In this document: positions 1 to 7,210 of the stretch, one piece after another
Numbering within the stretch: the first letter of the stretch is position 1
Layout of the letters: each line of letters opens with the position of its first letter
DNA from: an uncultured Ruminococcus sp.
GTDB taxonomy: Bacteria > Bacillota > Clostridia > Oscillospirales > Acutalibacteraceae
Assembly: GCA_902762335.1 (NCBI GenBank)
Contig: CACWNZ010000068.1
Location: 1-8,348, forward strand
DNA: 8,348 nt
Reading direction: 5' to 3'
Translations under genes and position numbers: made by a program
Notes under the pieces: model-generated
The model's input: the letters and a program-made list of their open reading frames with translations, nothing else
What the model was told of the DNA's origin: nothing
Databases searched by the model: none

Positions 1-768
1 ACTGCGTCCTGCGCTGCAAAGAAAAACGGAACGACTACGCTCTATACCAAATCAAACAGCAAGCCCGAAAAGGCGCTCTCAACGGGTAAACGAACGATAC
101 AGGGCGGAGAAGATCATCAGGTAGTATTCACAAACAGGAAAATATCCTGTGACGTGACCATAACCAAGATAGTCGACATGACCTACGGCTTATTGACCGA
201 AAGGGAATACTCCGCTCATGAGTTCGGCTATGATATAGTTCTCAAGGGTCTCGGCGATCTGAAGTACAACGAGATCATGGTAGAATTCACTAAAAAGGGC
301 GCGGTAGGCTCGATAAGAAGGACTCTTGCCGAGGTCATGAGCATGACGGAACAGGCAGGAGAGCAGCAGACAGCGGAAACGGTGAGCTTCACGATCACGC
401 TTCACCATAATGACTCCTTCAGGATAAGGAATCTGCCCTATAACGCCTCGTGCATGATAACCGAGCAGGCTGCCGAAAACTATACCGCAGCCTATACCGT
501 CAGCGCAAACGACGGCGCCGTTCTTCAGGCAGAGCCGAGGTCAAACAGCAGGCAGAACACGGCTCTTGCCCTTTCCGCCGAGGAAAAGATCGACACCGCC
601 GACAAGGACATCGAATTCGTATTCACAAACAGGTATGATCTCAGACCCTACGCTCTCCCCGCAGCGGGTACCGACGACCTCAGACCCGCTATTGCGACAG
701 CGTTCCTCGGGCTGCTGCTCTTTGCAGGCATATTCTTTTTCGCCGGCAAAAGGCGCAGAGATAACTAA
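1..768 (+). CDS. C-terminal part of a cell-wall-anchored surface protein (Cna-B-like repeats, LPxAG-type sorting signal); 5' end outside window
   Basis: The reading frame is open from the first base, so this is the 3' part of a longer gene (255 residues visible). A GTG at 154 is only an internal codon. Residues 1-47 end with VVFTNR and residues 52 to about 212 end with FVFTNRY, the closing strand typical of Cna-B-like or DUF7601-like repeats. The second repeat also has the usual inner segments (VTITKIV near its start, FRIRNLPY and CMITEQAAENY in the middle). The tail has LPAAGT, a hydrophobic stretch (AFLGLLLFAGIFFFAG) and a basic end (KRRRDN), the three parts of a sortase sorting signal, although alanine stands where LPXTG has threonine. 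Inferred role: an extracellular protein, perhaps an adhesin or pilin-like stalk, attached to the wall by a sortase. The ligand is unknown. A strong terminator follows directly, so it is transcribed separately from the jet genes. Confidence 0.85.
   Translation, partial: TASCAAKKNGTTTLYTKSNSKPEKALSTGKRTIQGGEDHQVVFTNRKISCDVTITKIVDMTYGLLTEREYSAHEFGYDIVLKGLGDLKYNEIMVEFTKKGAVGSIRRTLAEVMSMTEQAGEQQTAETVSFTITLHHNDSFRIRNLPYNASCMITEQAAENYTAAYTVSANDGAVLQAEPRSNSRQNTALALSAEEKIDTADKDIEFVFTNRYDLRPYALPAAGTDDLRPAIATAFLGLLLFAGIFFFAGKRRRDN
124..138 (+). repeat. 15-nt direct repeat marking the ends of two Cna-B-like domains (copy 1)
   Basis: GTATTCACAAACAGG occurs here and again at 619-633, identical in all 15 bases and in the same reading frame (VFTNR). 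It marks the last strand of each of two tandem surface domains, so it is most simply explained by domain duplication within the gene. Confidence 0.7.
619..633 (+). repeat. 15-nt direct repeat marking the ends of two Cna-B-like domains (copy 2)
   Basis: Identical to 124-138 and in the same frame. It encodes the VFTNR strand that ends the last repeat before the sorting signal. The remnant near 7552 has the related protein string EFTNTY but a diverged DNA sequence. Confidence 0.7.
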
Positions 769-775
769 AACGAAT

Positions 776-815
776 AAACGGCAGATACTGTCTTGCGGCG
801 GTATCTGCCGTTTTT
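776..815 (+). terminator. Strong intrinsic terminator after the surface-protein gene
   Basis: A perfect 13-bp stem pairs 776-788 (AAACGGCAGATAC) with 801-813 (GTATCTGCCGTTT). The loop is 12 nt and the T run continues to 815. It starts 8 nt after the stop codon at 766-768. The A-rich left flank means it might also stop transcription from the other strand. It should insulate the jet operon from the surface-protein transcript. Confidence 0.93.
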
Positions 816-901
816 CTGTCTTGAGCCGAGATGCAGCTCCGGTCATCGTAAAAACGGAGCGGGTCAATATACAATAATTCGTACAGGCTTGTAAACGGCT
901 G

Positions 902-935
902 TTGAATAACCTGAGCAAAAGTGATAGTATATAAT
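902..935 (+). promoter_or_regulatory. Candidate sigma-A promoter of the jet operon
   Basis: A consensus -10 hexamer TATAAT lies at 930-935. The best -35-like element, TTGAAT at 902-907, is 22 nt away, which is too long for that -10 but exactly 17 nt from an overlapping alternative -10, TAGTAT (925-930). Either way transcription would begin near 937-942, about 55 nt before the chosen jetA start. This is the only promoter-like element between the upstream terminator and jetA. The weak -35 would suit modest expression or help from an activator. Confidence 0.55.
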
Positions 936-944
936 AAACGTATA

Positions 945-963
945 GTTTTTCATTATGAAAAAC
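945..963. promoter_or_regulatory. Perfect 19-bp palindrome (9-1-9), candidate operator in the jet leader
   Basis: GTTTTTCATTATGAAAAAC reads the same on both strands around a single central base. It begins 9 nt after the candidate -10 and ends 17 nt before the jetA ribosome binding site, so a bound dimeric regulator could block initiation or early elongation. As RNA it could form only an A/U-rich 7-bp stem with a 5-nt loop, so a DNA operator is the likelier reading. No regulator gene is visible in the window. Confidence 0.5.
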
Positions 964-994
964 AGGTTTGCTCATATATAAGGCGGTGAAGGAT

Positions 995-2191
995 TTGAAC
1001 ATTTTTGATATAGTGGGAGCTGATTTTTTCAAGCCTCTCTCGGGGCAAAATAAGGAAATATATTATGATTGCCTCAGCATCATTTTCCGCGCCTACAGAA
1101 CCGAGTCGTCATTCGGCATTGACAGGGAGATACTGATGTCAGAGCTGACGGACTACTTTGATAAGAATAATGACTCGGATATTATATCCGACGAGGACGG
1201 AGAGATCTTTCATGACCCCAAATCAAAGGCGTCTGAGTTTCTGCGGAGGCTGAAACGCTGCGGCTGGATCGAATCCGAGTTCTCGAACGACCGCAGAGAA
1301 AAGATAATAATGCCCGGCTATTCGGTCGATATGCTTAAAGTAATGGAGGGTCTCGTAAGAAAGAACGATGCCGAGTATCAAAGCGAAATATCCGCTATAT
1401 ATTCTATACTTGTCAACGAAGAGCTGCTTGACCACCCGTATCCTCAGATAATCATGCCCGTATATGAACATACCATGAAATTCTTTACCGAGCTGAAAAA
1501 GCTGAATACGGATATAAGAAAATACATTGACGAGCTGACGGACGGTCAGACTCCGGAGGAGATAATGGAGCATTTCTTCGGGTATAACGAGCGGATAGCC
1601 TCAAAGGCGTATCACAGACTTCATACCGGCGAGAGCGTTGCAAGATTCAGAAATAAAATAGTCAGCAATCTTAATTTGCTTTTAGAAAATGCTGACGTAA
1701 TGAATAAATCCGCTATTCTTCGCCTGCTTGCAGATGATCTGAACAGGGAGGAAGAATACGGTCCCGACGATGATGCAAGCGACGAGGTCTGCCGTATATT
1801 CAATCTTTTCCCGCAGAGCTTTATCAACGGTGAATCACTGAAAGCCGTAGCGATCTCGCGAAAAATCAGGAACGTCGCGGAAATTTATACCCCGCAGCTC
1901 ATGTCTGAGGAGGAACGGGAGCAAAGACGACAAAAAATACTTGAGAAAAACAAAAACCGTTTCTCCCGAAAAAACGTCAGCGCTTTTGTTGCCCGGCTCC
2001 TTAAGGATAAGCCGTCGATAAAAGCCTCGGAGATAGATATAACCTGCAAAAGAGATATGATGAGGATAATATTTATCAATCTCTACGGCAGGGATAAGCG
2101 GTCGGACTTCATAATTATTCCGCTTCAGGAACAGATCAGCAGAGAGGGTTTTTCGTTCCGTGATTTTACGATAAAAAGGAGGGTGAAGTAA
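995..2191 (+). CDS. jetA: JetA, kleisin-like (MukF-like) subunit of a Wadjet plasmid-defence complex
   Basis: JetA bridges the heads of the JetC SMC dimer and carries JetB, forming the condensin-like motor that recognises foreign circular DNA in the cytoplasm. I start it at the TTG at 995 (398 residues). It then begins MNIFDIVGADFFKPLSGQNK, matching the usual family opening M-x-(L/I)-F-D ... FF-x-x-L, and an AAGGCGGTG ribosome binding site sits about 6 nt upstream. In-frame starts at 968 (TTG) and 986 (GTG) are worse placed. Residues about 10-100 look like a winged-helix region, residues about 147-195 form an amphipathic helical segment (PYPQIIMPVYEHTMKFF onward), and residues about 325-398 a C-terminal basic domain. 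The gene ends TAA directly against the jetB ATG. The opening suggests the clostridial JetA family (PF18982, Wadjet type III) rather than DUF3375, but I cannot settle the subtype. Identification relies partly on the unmistakable jetC and jetD downstream. Confidence 0.85.
   Translation: MNIFDIVGADFFKPLSGQNKEIYYDCLSIIFRAYRTESSFGIDREILMSELTDYFDKNNDSDIISDEDGEIFHDPKSKASEFLRRLKRCGWIESEFSNDRREKIIMPGYSVDMLKVMEGLVRKNDAEYQSEISAIYSILVNEELLDHPYPQIIMPVYEHTMKFFTELKKLNTDIRKYIDELTDGQTPEEIMEHFFGYNERIASKAYHRLHTGESVARFRNKIVSNLNLLLENADVMNKSAILRLLADDLNREEEYGPDDDASDEVCRIFNLFPQSFINGESLKAVAISRKIRNVAEIYTPQLMSEEEREQRRQKILEKNKNRFSRKNVSAFVARLLKDKPSIKASEIDITCKRDMMRIIFINLYGRDKRSDFIIIPLQEQISREGFSFRDFTIKRRVK
2176..2182 (+). 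promoter_or_regulatory. Ribosome binding site of jetB inside the end of jetA
   Basis: AAGGAGG lies 9 nt before the jetB ATG and is close to a perfect match to the 16S rRNA 3' end. It is much stronger than the jetA site, and its position within the last jetA codons suggests coupled translation. Confidence 0.8.
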
Positions 2192-2818
2192 ATGGATTTT
2201 TCTGAGCTGTTAGGTGACGTACCAAAGGAAAAATTTCGTGTGACGGCAAACAAGCTGCTTAACGAATGCTTCCTTCTTAAGTGCTGTGACGACACAAAAA
2301 AATACTACTATTATGTGCTCAATAATAAAGAGCTGTTCGAGTCGTTTTTTGATCTTCTCGGGTACGAGCTGAATATTATTAAGGACTTCGGAATGATATC
2401 CGTTTCAAACAGCTTCGGAACGGGGCGTATCCAACTGAAAAAACCGGAGAGTATCATTCTGCTGCTTATCAGGCTTATTTATATCGAAAAGAGCAGGGAG
2501 CTTTCTCAGATAAACGAGGTTCTCGTTTCGGTAGATGATATATATGAAAGATACAGAACGCTCAGGCTCAAAAGAGTTCTTAGCAAAGTAGTTATGCGCA
2601 CGTCGCTCTCCAAGCTGAAAAGGTATCATATAATAAATAATCTTGACTCGGATATGGGAGATCCCGAAACGAGAATACAGATCTACCCATCCGTGACCCT
2701 CGCAGTCAGGTCGGCGGATCTTGAGGAGCTTTACAGGTCGGGCAGGGACAAGCTCGAAACCTATCCGGAAGGCGGTGATGCAGATGAACAGGACGATGAA
2801 GAAGCTTCGGAGGATTAA
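2192..2818 (+). CDS. jetB: JetB, KITE (MukE-like) subunit of the Wadjet complex
   Basis: This 208-residue protein corresponds to JetB, usually annotated as DUF4194. The KITE subunit binds the kleisin JetA as a dimer and helps load DNA onto the JetABC motor. Residues about 10-75 (KEKFRVTANKLLNECFLLKC onward) and about 85-180 (the IILLLIRLIYIEKSRELSQI region, then RVLSKVVMRTSLSKLKRYHI) look like two tandem winged-helix units, the normal KITE layout. The protein ends in a very acidic tail (DADEQDDEEASED). Size and position between jetA and jetC fit the family. The ATG directly follows the jetA stop and has a strong ribosome binding site. The last 41 nt overlap the start of jetC in another frame. 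Recognition is mostly by fold pattern and context, because KITE proteins conserve little sequence. Confidence 0.85.
   Translation: MDFSELLGDVPKEKFRVTANKLLNECFLLKCCDDTKKYYYYVLNNKELFESFFDLLGYELNIIKDFGMISVSNSFGTGRIQLKKPESIILLLIRLIYIEKSRELSQINEVLVSVDDIYERYRTLRLKRVLSKVVMRTSLSKLKRYHIINNLDSDMGDPETRIQIYPSVTLAVRSADLEELYRSGRDKLETYPEGGDADEQDDEEASED
2767..2772 (+). promoter_or_regulatory. Ribosome binding site of jetC inside jetB
   Basis: GGAAGG lies 5 nt before the ATG at 2778 and 11 nt before the in-frame ATG at 2784. It supports initiation at 2778 rather than at the far upstream TTG (2721), which would add 19 residues unlike the family. Confidence 0.6.
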
Positions 2819-5800
2819 GCTGGTAGGGTGGCATTTTTTTGAGAATGAGACCATAAGCTTTGCCGATTCAAATCTGCTTTCGGGAGAAAACGGCAGCGGC
2901 AAATCAACTATACTCGATGCGATCCAGCTTGTACTGACAACGGATACAAGGCATTTCAACAATGCGGCAAACAGCAACAGCAAGCGGGACGTAAGAAACT
3001 ACGTGCGCGGAAAGACAGGCGAAGAGGGAACGACCGCATATAAGCGCAGCGGAAGCGTAATTTCTTATATTGCGCTGGAGTTCTATGAGGAGAGCCGTGA
3101 TCGCTGCTTTGTTATAGGCGTAAAGATAGATTCGCCTGACGCGGAGAGCGACCCGAGGAAAAAATGGTTTTGCGAGGAAGGCACACTTGACGATCTCAGC
3201 TTTATTGTCAACAACAAGCCCGCCCTTGACGATCAGTTCAGGAATAAGGGCAAAAAGATAAGCTTTATCAATCAGTCCTCTCAGGCTCGCGATCGTTTTC
3301 TGTACCGCATGGGAAATCTTCAGGATACCTTCCGCGATCTTGTAATAAAATCCATAGCCTTCAAGCCGATGAAGGACGTCCGCAGCTTTGTTTCTCAGTT
3401 TATCCTTCCCGAAAAGGCTATCGACGTAGGAACTCTGAGGGATAATATCAACGCCCTTAAAACCATGGAGGATACACTTGCCGAGGTGAGACGGCAGGCG
3501 GATGCTCTTGAGGAGATCCTGAATAAAGCATCCGAAATCGAGCAGACAGACCGTAATATATTGGTAATAGACATACTGCTGAAGATAGCGGAGCTTAACA
3601 GCATACGGAACAGCATACAGAACAAACGGAACGAGCTTGAAAACCTCAGACAGCAGGAGTCAACGCTTTGTGACAGCGAGAGCAGAACAGCGGAGGAAAT
3701 ACGCAAGGGACGAAGCGAACAAACACAAATACTTGCCGCTATCGCTTCAAACGAATCTACAAGGCTTATAAACGAGTATAAACAACAGCTTGAGACTCTT
3801 GAAATACAGATAAGACAGGCAAAAAGAGATGCGGACGACTTCCGTGAGCAGTCGGACAGAATAATGAATGCGCGAAAAGCCGTAGGCGGGCTCAGAGCTG
3901 AGCTGACCGATGAGCTCGTCTTTATGCTGACGGGCGAGGGGGTATCCGACGAGCAAAGGAACAGCGCCGTCGTTACAGTCAGCGACAGCATCAGCAGCAA
4001 TGCAGATGCCCTTCGCGAAAGAAAAGCTAATCTGAAAGACGGATCAAAAAAGCTTGATAACATACTGAGAGAGCTTTCGAAGAAGATAACTGATATAAAA
4101 AAGAACAATCGTCTTCCCTACGATAATAATACAACTGCACTGAGAGACGCGATCATCGCGGAATTCCAAAAGAGGGGCATTAACAGCGAGGTACGGGTAT
4201 TTGCCGACCTGTTGGAGATAAGGGAAAAAGGATGGCAGAATGCCGTTGAGGGCTATCTTAATACGCAGCGATTCTATATCATCGTAGAGCCGCAGTATTA
4301 CGGCATCGCCGCGCAGGTTTATGACAAAAACAAGAGCAGGATACATACTGCCGCCCTTGTAAACACGGCGGCGCTCAAGCTTGATAAGGAAGCTCCCGAA
4401 AACAGTCTTGCAGGCGTGGTAGAAAGCAAAAACCGCTATGCCCGCGCTTATGCAAATTATCTTCTCGGCAGAGTGACCCTCTGCGAAACCACCGGGCAGC
4501 TCAGTCGGTATGACTGCGCGATAACGAAGGAATGTATGCTCTATCAGGGTATAACACTCCGCAAAATCAACCCGGAGATATACCGTGTCCCGTATATCGG
4601 CAGAGATGCGCTTAAAAAGCAGCTGAAGCTTCTTGAAAATGAATACAGGGAAATATCGGACGAGCAGAAGGGTATAAAGGGGCAGATCACAAGTCTTGAG
4701 GTGCAGATCGCTGCGCTGAATATAATAAATACCGATACCCTGAAAAAGAACCTGAATTCGCCTGCGCTGTATAAAAAGCTGCAGGAGGACAGAGCGGCGG
4801 TAAGACACAAGCTGAGCGAAGCCGAAAAGGATCCGACTGTACTTCAATTACGCGAAAGGGAACAGGAGCTGAACAATAAGATCAGACAGCTTGAAGATCG
4901 GCATAGTCAGATACAGAGCAGCATTGCGCTATGCACTATCACGAAGAAGCAATGCAGTAATGACCTGACACAGCTTGAGGAGGCGGAGAAGGAAACGGCT
5001 TATTCTCTTGAGCGGCTCTCCGATGAGCACGGAGCCGAGTATCGGGTGGCGGAGGAAAAATACCTCAGCAAGGAGAGGTCAAAAGCTGCGGAGGTTATCC
5101 GGGACAATTACAGACCGAGAAGGCAGGGACTTCAGAACAGCCGCAATGAGCTTATTTCTTCTCTCAGGGTCATGCAGAATAATTACAGACAGGGCGAGCT
5201 CGGCACAGGCAGAGAATATATCGACGATTATAAAAGCGAATACGAAAAGCTTACCCGCGGAGATCTTCTTGAATATCAGGAAAAGCTGAAGGATATAAAG
5301 CAAAACTGCGAAACGGAATTCCGTGAGACCTTCCTCAGCAAGATGAGAGAAAACATTGAGAACGCAAGGGAGCTTTTCCGCAGCCTTAATAAAACGCTCA
5401 GTCCTATAAGCTACGGCGGTGACCGTTATAAGTTCTGTTTTACGCCGGGTGTCACCAAGCAAAAGCTGTATGAAATGATAATGTCGGAATTCAATATCGG
5501 GGGCTTTAACCTGTTTTCCGAGCAGTTTGACAAGGACTACCATGACGAAATGGAGGAGCTGTTTGCAAAGCTTACAGTCTCGGACGAACAGGGCAACGAC
5601 GTTATGCAGGAATATACCGATTACCGCAATTACATGGATTATGATATAGAAATAATCTCCGCTAACGGAAAGACCCAGAAATTCTCACGCATCTATCGTG
5701 AAAAGAGCGGCGGAGAAACTCAGACGCCGTATTACGTCGCGATAGCCGCATCGTTTTCACAGCTTTATCAGTACGGAGAGAGTGTAAGGCTCATTATTCT

Positions 5801-5996
5801 TGACGAGGCATTCGATAAGATGGACGAGGAAAGAATTTCCGGAATGATGAGGTTTTTTAAGGAACTGGATTTTCAGATGATCTTAGCGGCTCCCTCATCA
5901 CGCCTTGAAATAATCGGAGAAAACACCGACAGGGTGCTTATGGTCTATAAGGACGGCAACAGCTACAGCAGTATGGTGGAGGAATTTTCTCTATGA
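2778..5996 (+). CDS. jetC: JetC, SMC-family (MukB-like) ATPase of the Wadjet complex
   Basis: JetC is the SMC motor of Wadjet: it dimerises, hydrolyses ATP and extrudes DNA loops until it meets itself on a small circle, which triggers JetD cleavage. The 1072-residue protein has an intact split ATPase. Walker A GENGSGKST is at residues 36-44, the ABC signature SGGE at 977-980 (context REKSGGETQTPYYV), and Walker B LIILDE at 1005-1010 with catalytic E1010 and D-loop FDKMDE just after. Two charged heptad-rich coiled coils (about 215-445 and 605-850) flank a non-coiled hinge-like segment (about 446-605, including the EVRVFADLLEIREKGWQNAV stretch). That is the SMC head-coil-hinge-coil-head order, and the length is usual for JetC and shorter than MukB. 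I chose the ATG at 2778 because of the GGAAGG site and because the family begins close to MKKL-x-x-I. It overlaps jetB by 41 nt and jetD by 4 nt (ATGA). No disruption is seen. Confidence 0.95.
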   Translation: MQMNRTMKKLRRIKLVGWHFFENETISFADSNLLSGENGSGKSTILDAIQLVLTTDTRHFNNAANSNSKRDVRNYVRGKTGEEGTTAYKRSGSVISYIALEFYEESRDRCFVIGVKIDSPDAESDPRKKWFCEEGTLDDLSFIVNNKPALDDQFRNKGKKISFINQSSQARDRFLYRMGNLQDTFRDLVIKSIAFKPMKDVRSFVSQFILPEKAIDVGTLRDNINALKTMEDTLAEVRRQADALEEILNKASEIEQTDRNILVIDILLKIAELNSIRNSIQNKRNELENLRQQESTLCDSESRTAEEIRKGRSEQTQILAAIASNESTRLINEYKQQLETLEIQIRQAKRDADDFREQSDRIMNARKAVGGLRAELTDELVFMLTGEGVSDEQRNSAVVTVSDSISSNADALRERKANLKDGSKKLDNILRELSKKITDIKKNNRLPYDNNTTALRDAIIAEFQKRGINSEVRVFADLLEIREKGWQNAVEGYLNTQRFYIIVEPQYYGIAAQVYDKNKSRIHTAALVNTAALKLDKEAPENSLAGVVESKNRYARAYANYLLGRVTLCETTGQLSRYDCAITKECMLYQGITLRKINPEIYRVPYIGRDALKKQLKLLENEYREISDEQKGIKGQITSLEVQIAALNIINTDTLKKNLNSPALYKKLQEDRAAVRHKLSEAEKDPTVLQLREREQELNNKIRQLEDRHSQIQSSIALCTITKKQCSNDLTQLEEAEKETAYSLERLSDEHGAEYRVAEEKYLSKERSKAAEVIRDNYRPRRQGLQNSRNELISSLRVMQNNYRQGELGTGREYIDDYKSEYEKLTRGDLLEYQEKLKDIKQNCETEFRETFLSKMRENIENARELFRSLNKTLSPISYGGDRYKFCFTPGVTKQKLYEMIMSEFNIGGFNLFSEQFDKDYHDEMEELFAKLTVSDEQGNDVMQEYTDYRNYMDYDIEIISANGKTQKFSRIYREKSGGETQTPYYVAIAASFSQLYQYGESVRLIILDEAFDKMDEERISGMMRFFKELDFQMILAAPSSRLEIIGENTDRVLMVYKDGNSYSSMVEEFSL

Positions 5997-7165
5997 ACAG
6001 ATACAAAAAAGAGATACTTGCGCAGCTTATAGATAAATACGAAGGCAGCAGGTCGTTCACCGGCGACAACCTGAAAAAACAGAGCTTTACCGTAAGACCC
6101 GAAAAGTTGTTCCCGAAGTATAATGACAGCTCGGATTATGATACCTATAAAAGCATAAACGATTCCGTGTCAGAGCTGGAGGAAGCGGGGTTTGTCAAGG
6201 CAAAGCGGGAGAAAAACGGCGTGATAACGTCGGTTTCTTTGCGTACGGACGGGATAGAGGAAATATATGCCGCGCTGAACAGGACTCCGAAAAAGGAACT
6301 CAATGCCGGGCTTGCTGAGCTTCTCCGAGGCTATATCGGATATAACGATATCCTTGACAGGTATTGCGCGGAGCAGCTGAAAAGACTTGAGAGCAATAAA
6401 AAAGCGGAGCATTTTGACGGAGATATTTTCGCATATAAACAGCTTCTTTCGGCTCTGTCCGTAATTACGGATATAGAAAAGGAGACCTACGAGAGAGACT
6501 TTTCCGCCGCCGTTCTGCGTGATTCAAAGGCGTTTGAAGGCATAAAGAGCAAGGTGGTCAGTATTCTTTATTCCTACGGGGATTTTCCCGAAAAAGAAAC
6601 GGTCCTTGAGGAGCTGAATATTATCCGCAATCCGGGTCACGTTTTTTTCAAGGGCGATGCAGAGATAACAATAGGCGGGCAGACGATAGATCTTGGCAGA
6701 CTTGCGGGGGATATCGGTCTGTCGTCGGCTATGCTCGGCGACGTGGAATCCATCAGGCTTAAAACGGATAAGGTGATAACCATAGAGAATCTGACCACGT
6801 TCAATCGTTTCGGCGACAGGAGCTTTTTTGCAATATATCTCGGCGGCTATCATAACAGGGACAGACGGCTGTTTATTCAGAAGCTTTACCGTATGAATCC
6901 CGACGCGGAGTATTATCATTTCGGCGATACGGATGCGGGCGGGTTTTATATTCTTCTTCATCTGCGCAATAAAACGGGAGTTCCGTTCATGCCCTATAAA
7001 ATGGATACGGCAACGCTGAGGGCGAATCTTTCATACACGAAAAAGCTGACCGACAACGACAGAAAAAGACTGAACGCTCTGCTTGACAGCGAGTTCGGAG
7101 AAACCGTATCATTTATGCTCGAAAACAACTGCAAGCTTGAGCAGGAGGCTCTCGATGAATACTGA
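5993..7165 (+). CDS. jetD: JetD, Toprim-domain nuclease of the Wadjet system
   Basis: JetD is the effector that cuts plasmid DNA held by the stalled JetABC motor. The 390-residue protein has an N-terminal part (about 1-95, MNRYKKEILAQLIDKYEGS onward, with a winged-helix-like SVSELEEAGFVKAKREK), a helical arm (about 100-190), and a C-terminal Toprim domain of the topoisomerase VI A-like kind. The metal-binding residues expected for Toprim are present: E265 in VITIENLTTF, and D312 and D314 in YHFGDTDAGGFYIL. These match the DUF3322/DUF2220-type JetD pattern, so the enzyme is probably active. The ATG overlaps the jetC stop as ATGA, indicating translational coupling that keeps nuclease output tied to its motor. 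It is the last gene of the operon and is followed at once by a hairpin. An Spo11/TopVI-A-like nuclease of another system is the only alternative, and the upstream genes exclude it. Confidence 0.94.
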   Translation: MNRYKKEILAQLIDKYEGSRSFTGDNLKKQSFTVRPEKLFPKYNDSSDYDTYKSINDSVSELEEAGFVKAKREKNGVITSVSLRTDGIEEIYAALNRTPKKELNAGLAELLRGYIGYNDILDRYCAEQLKRLESNKKAEHFDGDIFAYKQLLSALSVITDIEKETYERDFSAAVLRDSKAFEGIKSKVVSILYSYGDFPEKETVLEELNIIRNPGHVFFKGDAEITIGGQTIDLGRLAGDIGLSSAMLGDVESIRLKTDKVITIENLTTFNRFGDRSFFAIYLGGYHNRDRRLFIQKLYRMNPDAEYYHFGDTDAGGFYILLHLRNKTGVPFMPYKMDTATLRANLSYTKKLTDNDRKRLNALLDSEFGETVSFMLENNCKLEQEALDEY

Positions 7166-7179
7166 GTCCTCTAACAATA

Positions 7180-7210
7180 CCGAAGCTTATATTCAGAGTA
7201 TAGGCTTCGG
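7180..7210 (+). terminator. Hairpin at the end of the jet operon, weak or U-tract-lacking terminator
   Basis: CCGAAGCTTATA (7180-7191) pairs with TATAGGCTTCGG (7199-7210) over 12 bp with one G-U pair and a 7-nt loop. It starts 14 nt after the jetD stop. The sequence after it is ATTACC, not a T run, so it may work as a 3' end stabiliser or an inefficient terminator. Transcripts reading through would meet the strong terminator at 7734-7766. Confidence 0.65.

Noticed and set aside
836..860. Short inverted repeat GCTCCG/CGGAGC between the terminator and the jet promoter
   Set aside because: Only 6 bp with a 13-nt loop and no T run; such pairs are expected by chance.
955..981. Eight-codon upstream ORF (MKNRFAHI) ending just at the jetA ribosome binding region
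   Set aside because: No ribosome binding site precedes its ATG, it would start about 13 nt from the likely transcript end, and its ATG is simply part of the palindrome.
541..1032. Minus-strand ORF across the terminator and jet promoter
   Set aside because: It reads antisense through the surface-protein tail, a strong terminator and the promoter region; no start site or domain supports it.
3395..4108. Minus-strand ORF rich in Ser, Leu and Phe inside jetC
   Set aside because: Its composition is the expected antisense of Glu/Lys/Arg-rich coiled-coil codons, so it is a shadow.
4044..4847. Long minus-strand ORF (267 codons) inside jetC
   Set aside because: It is antisense to the hinge and coiled-coil region of a well-supported gene, with no promoter, ribosome site or recognisable protein motif.
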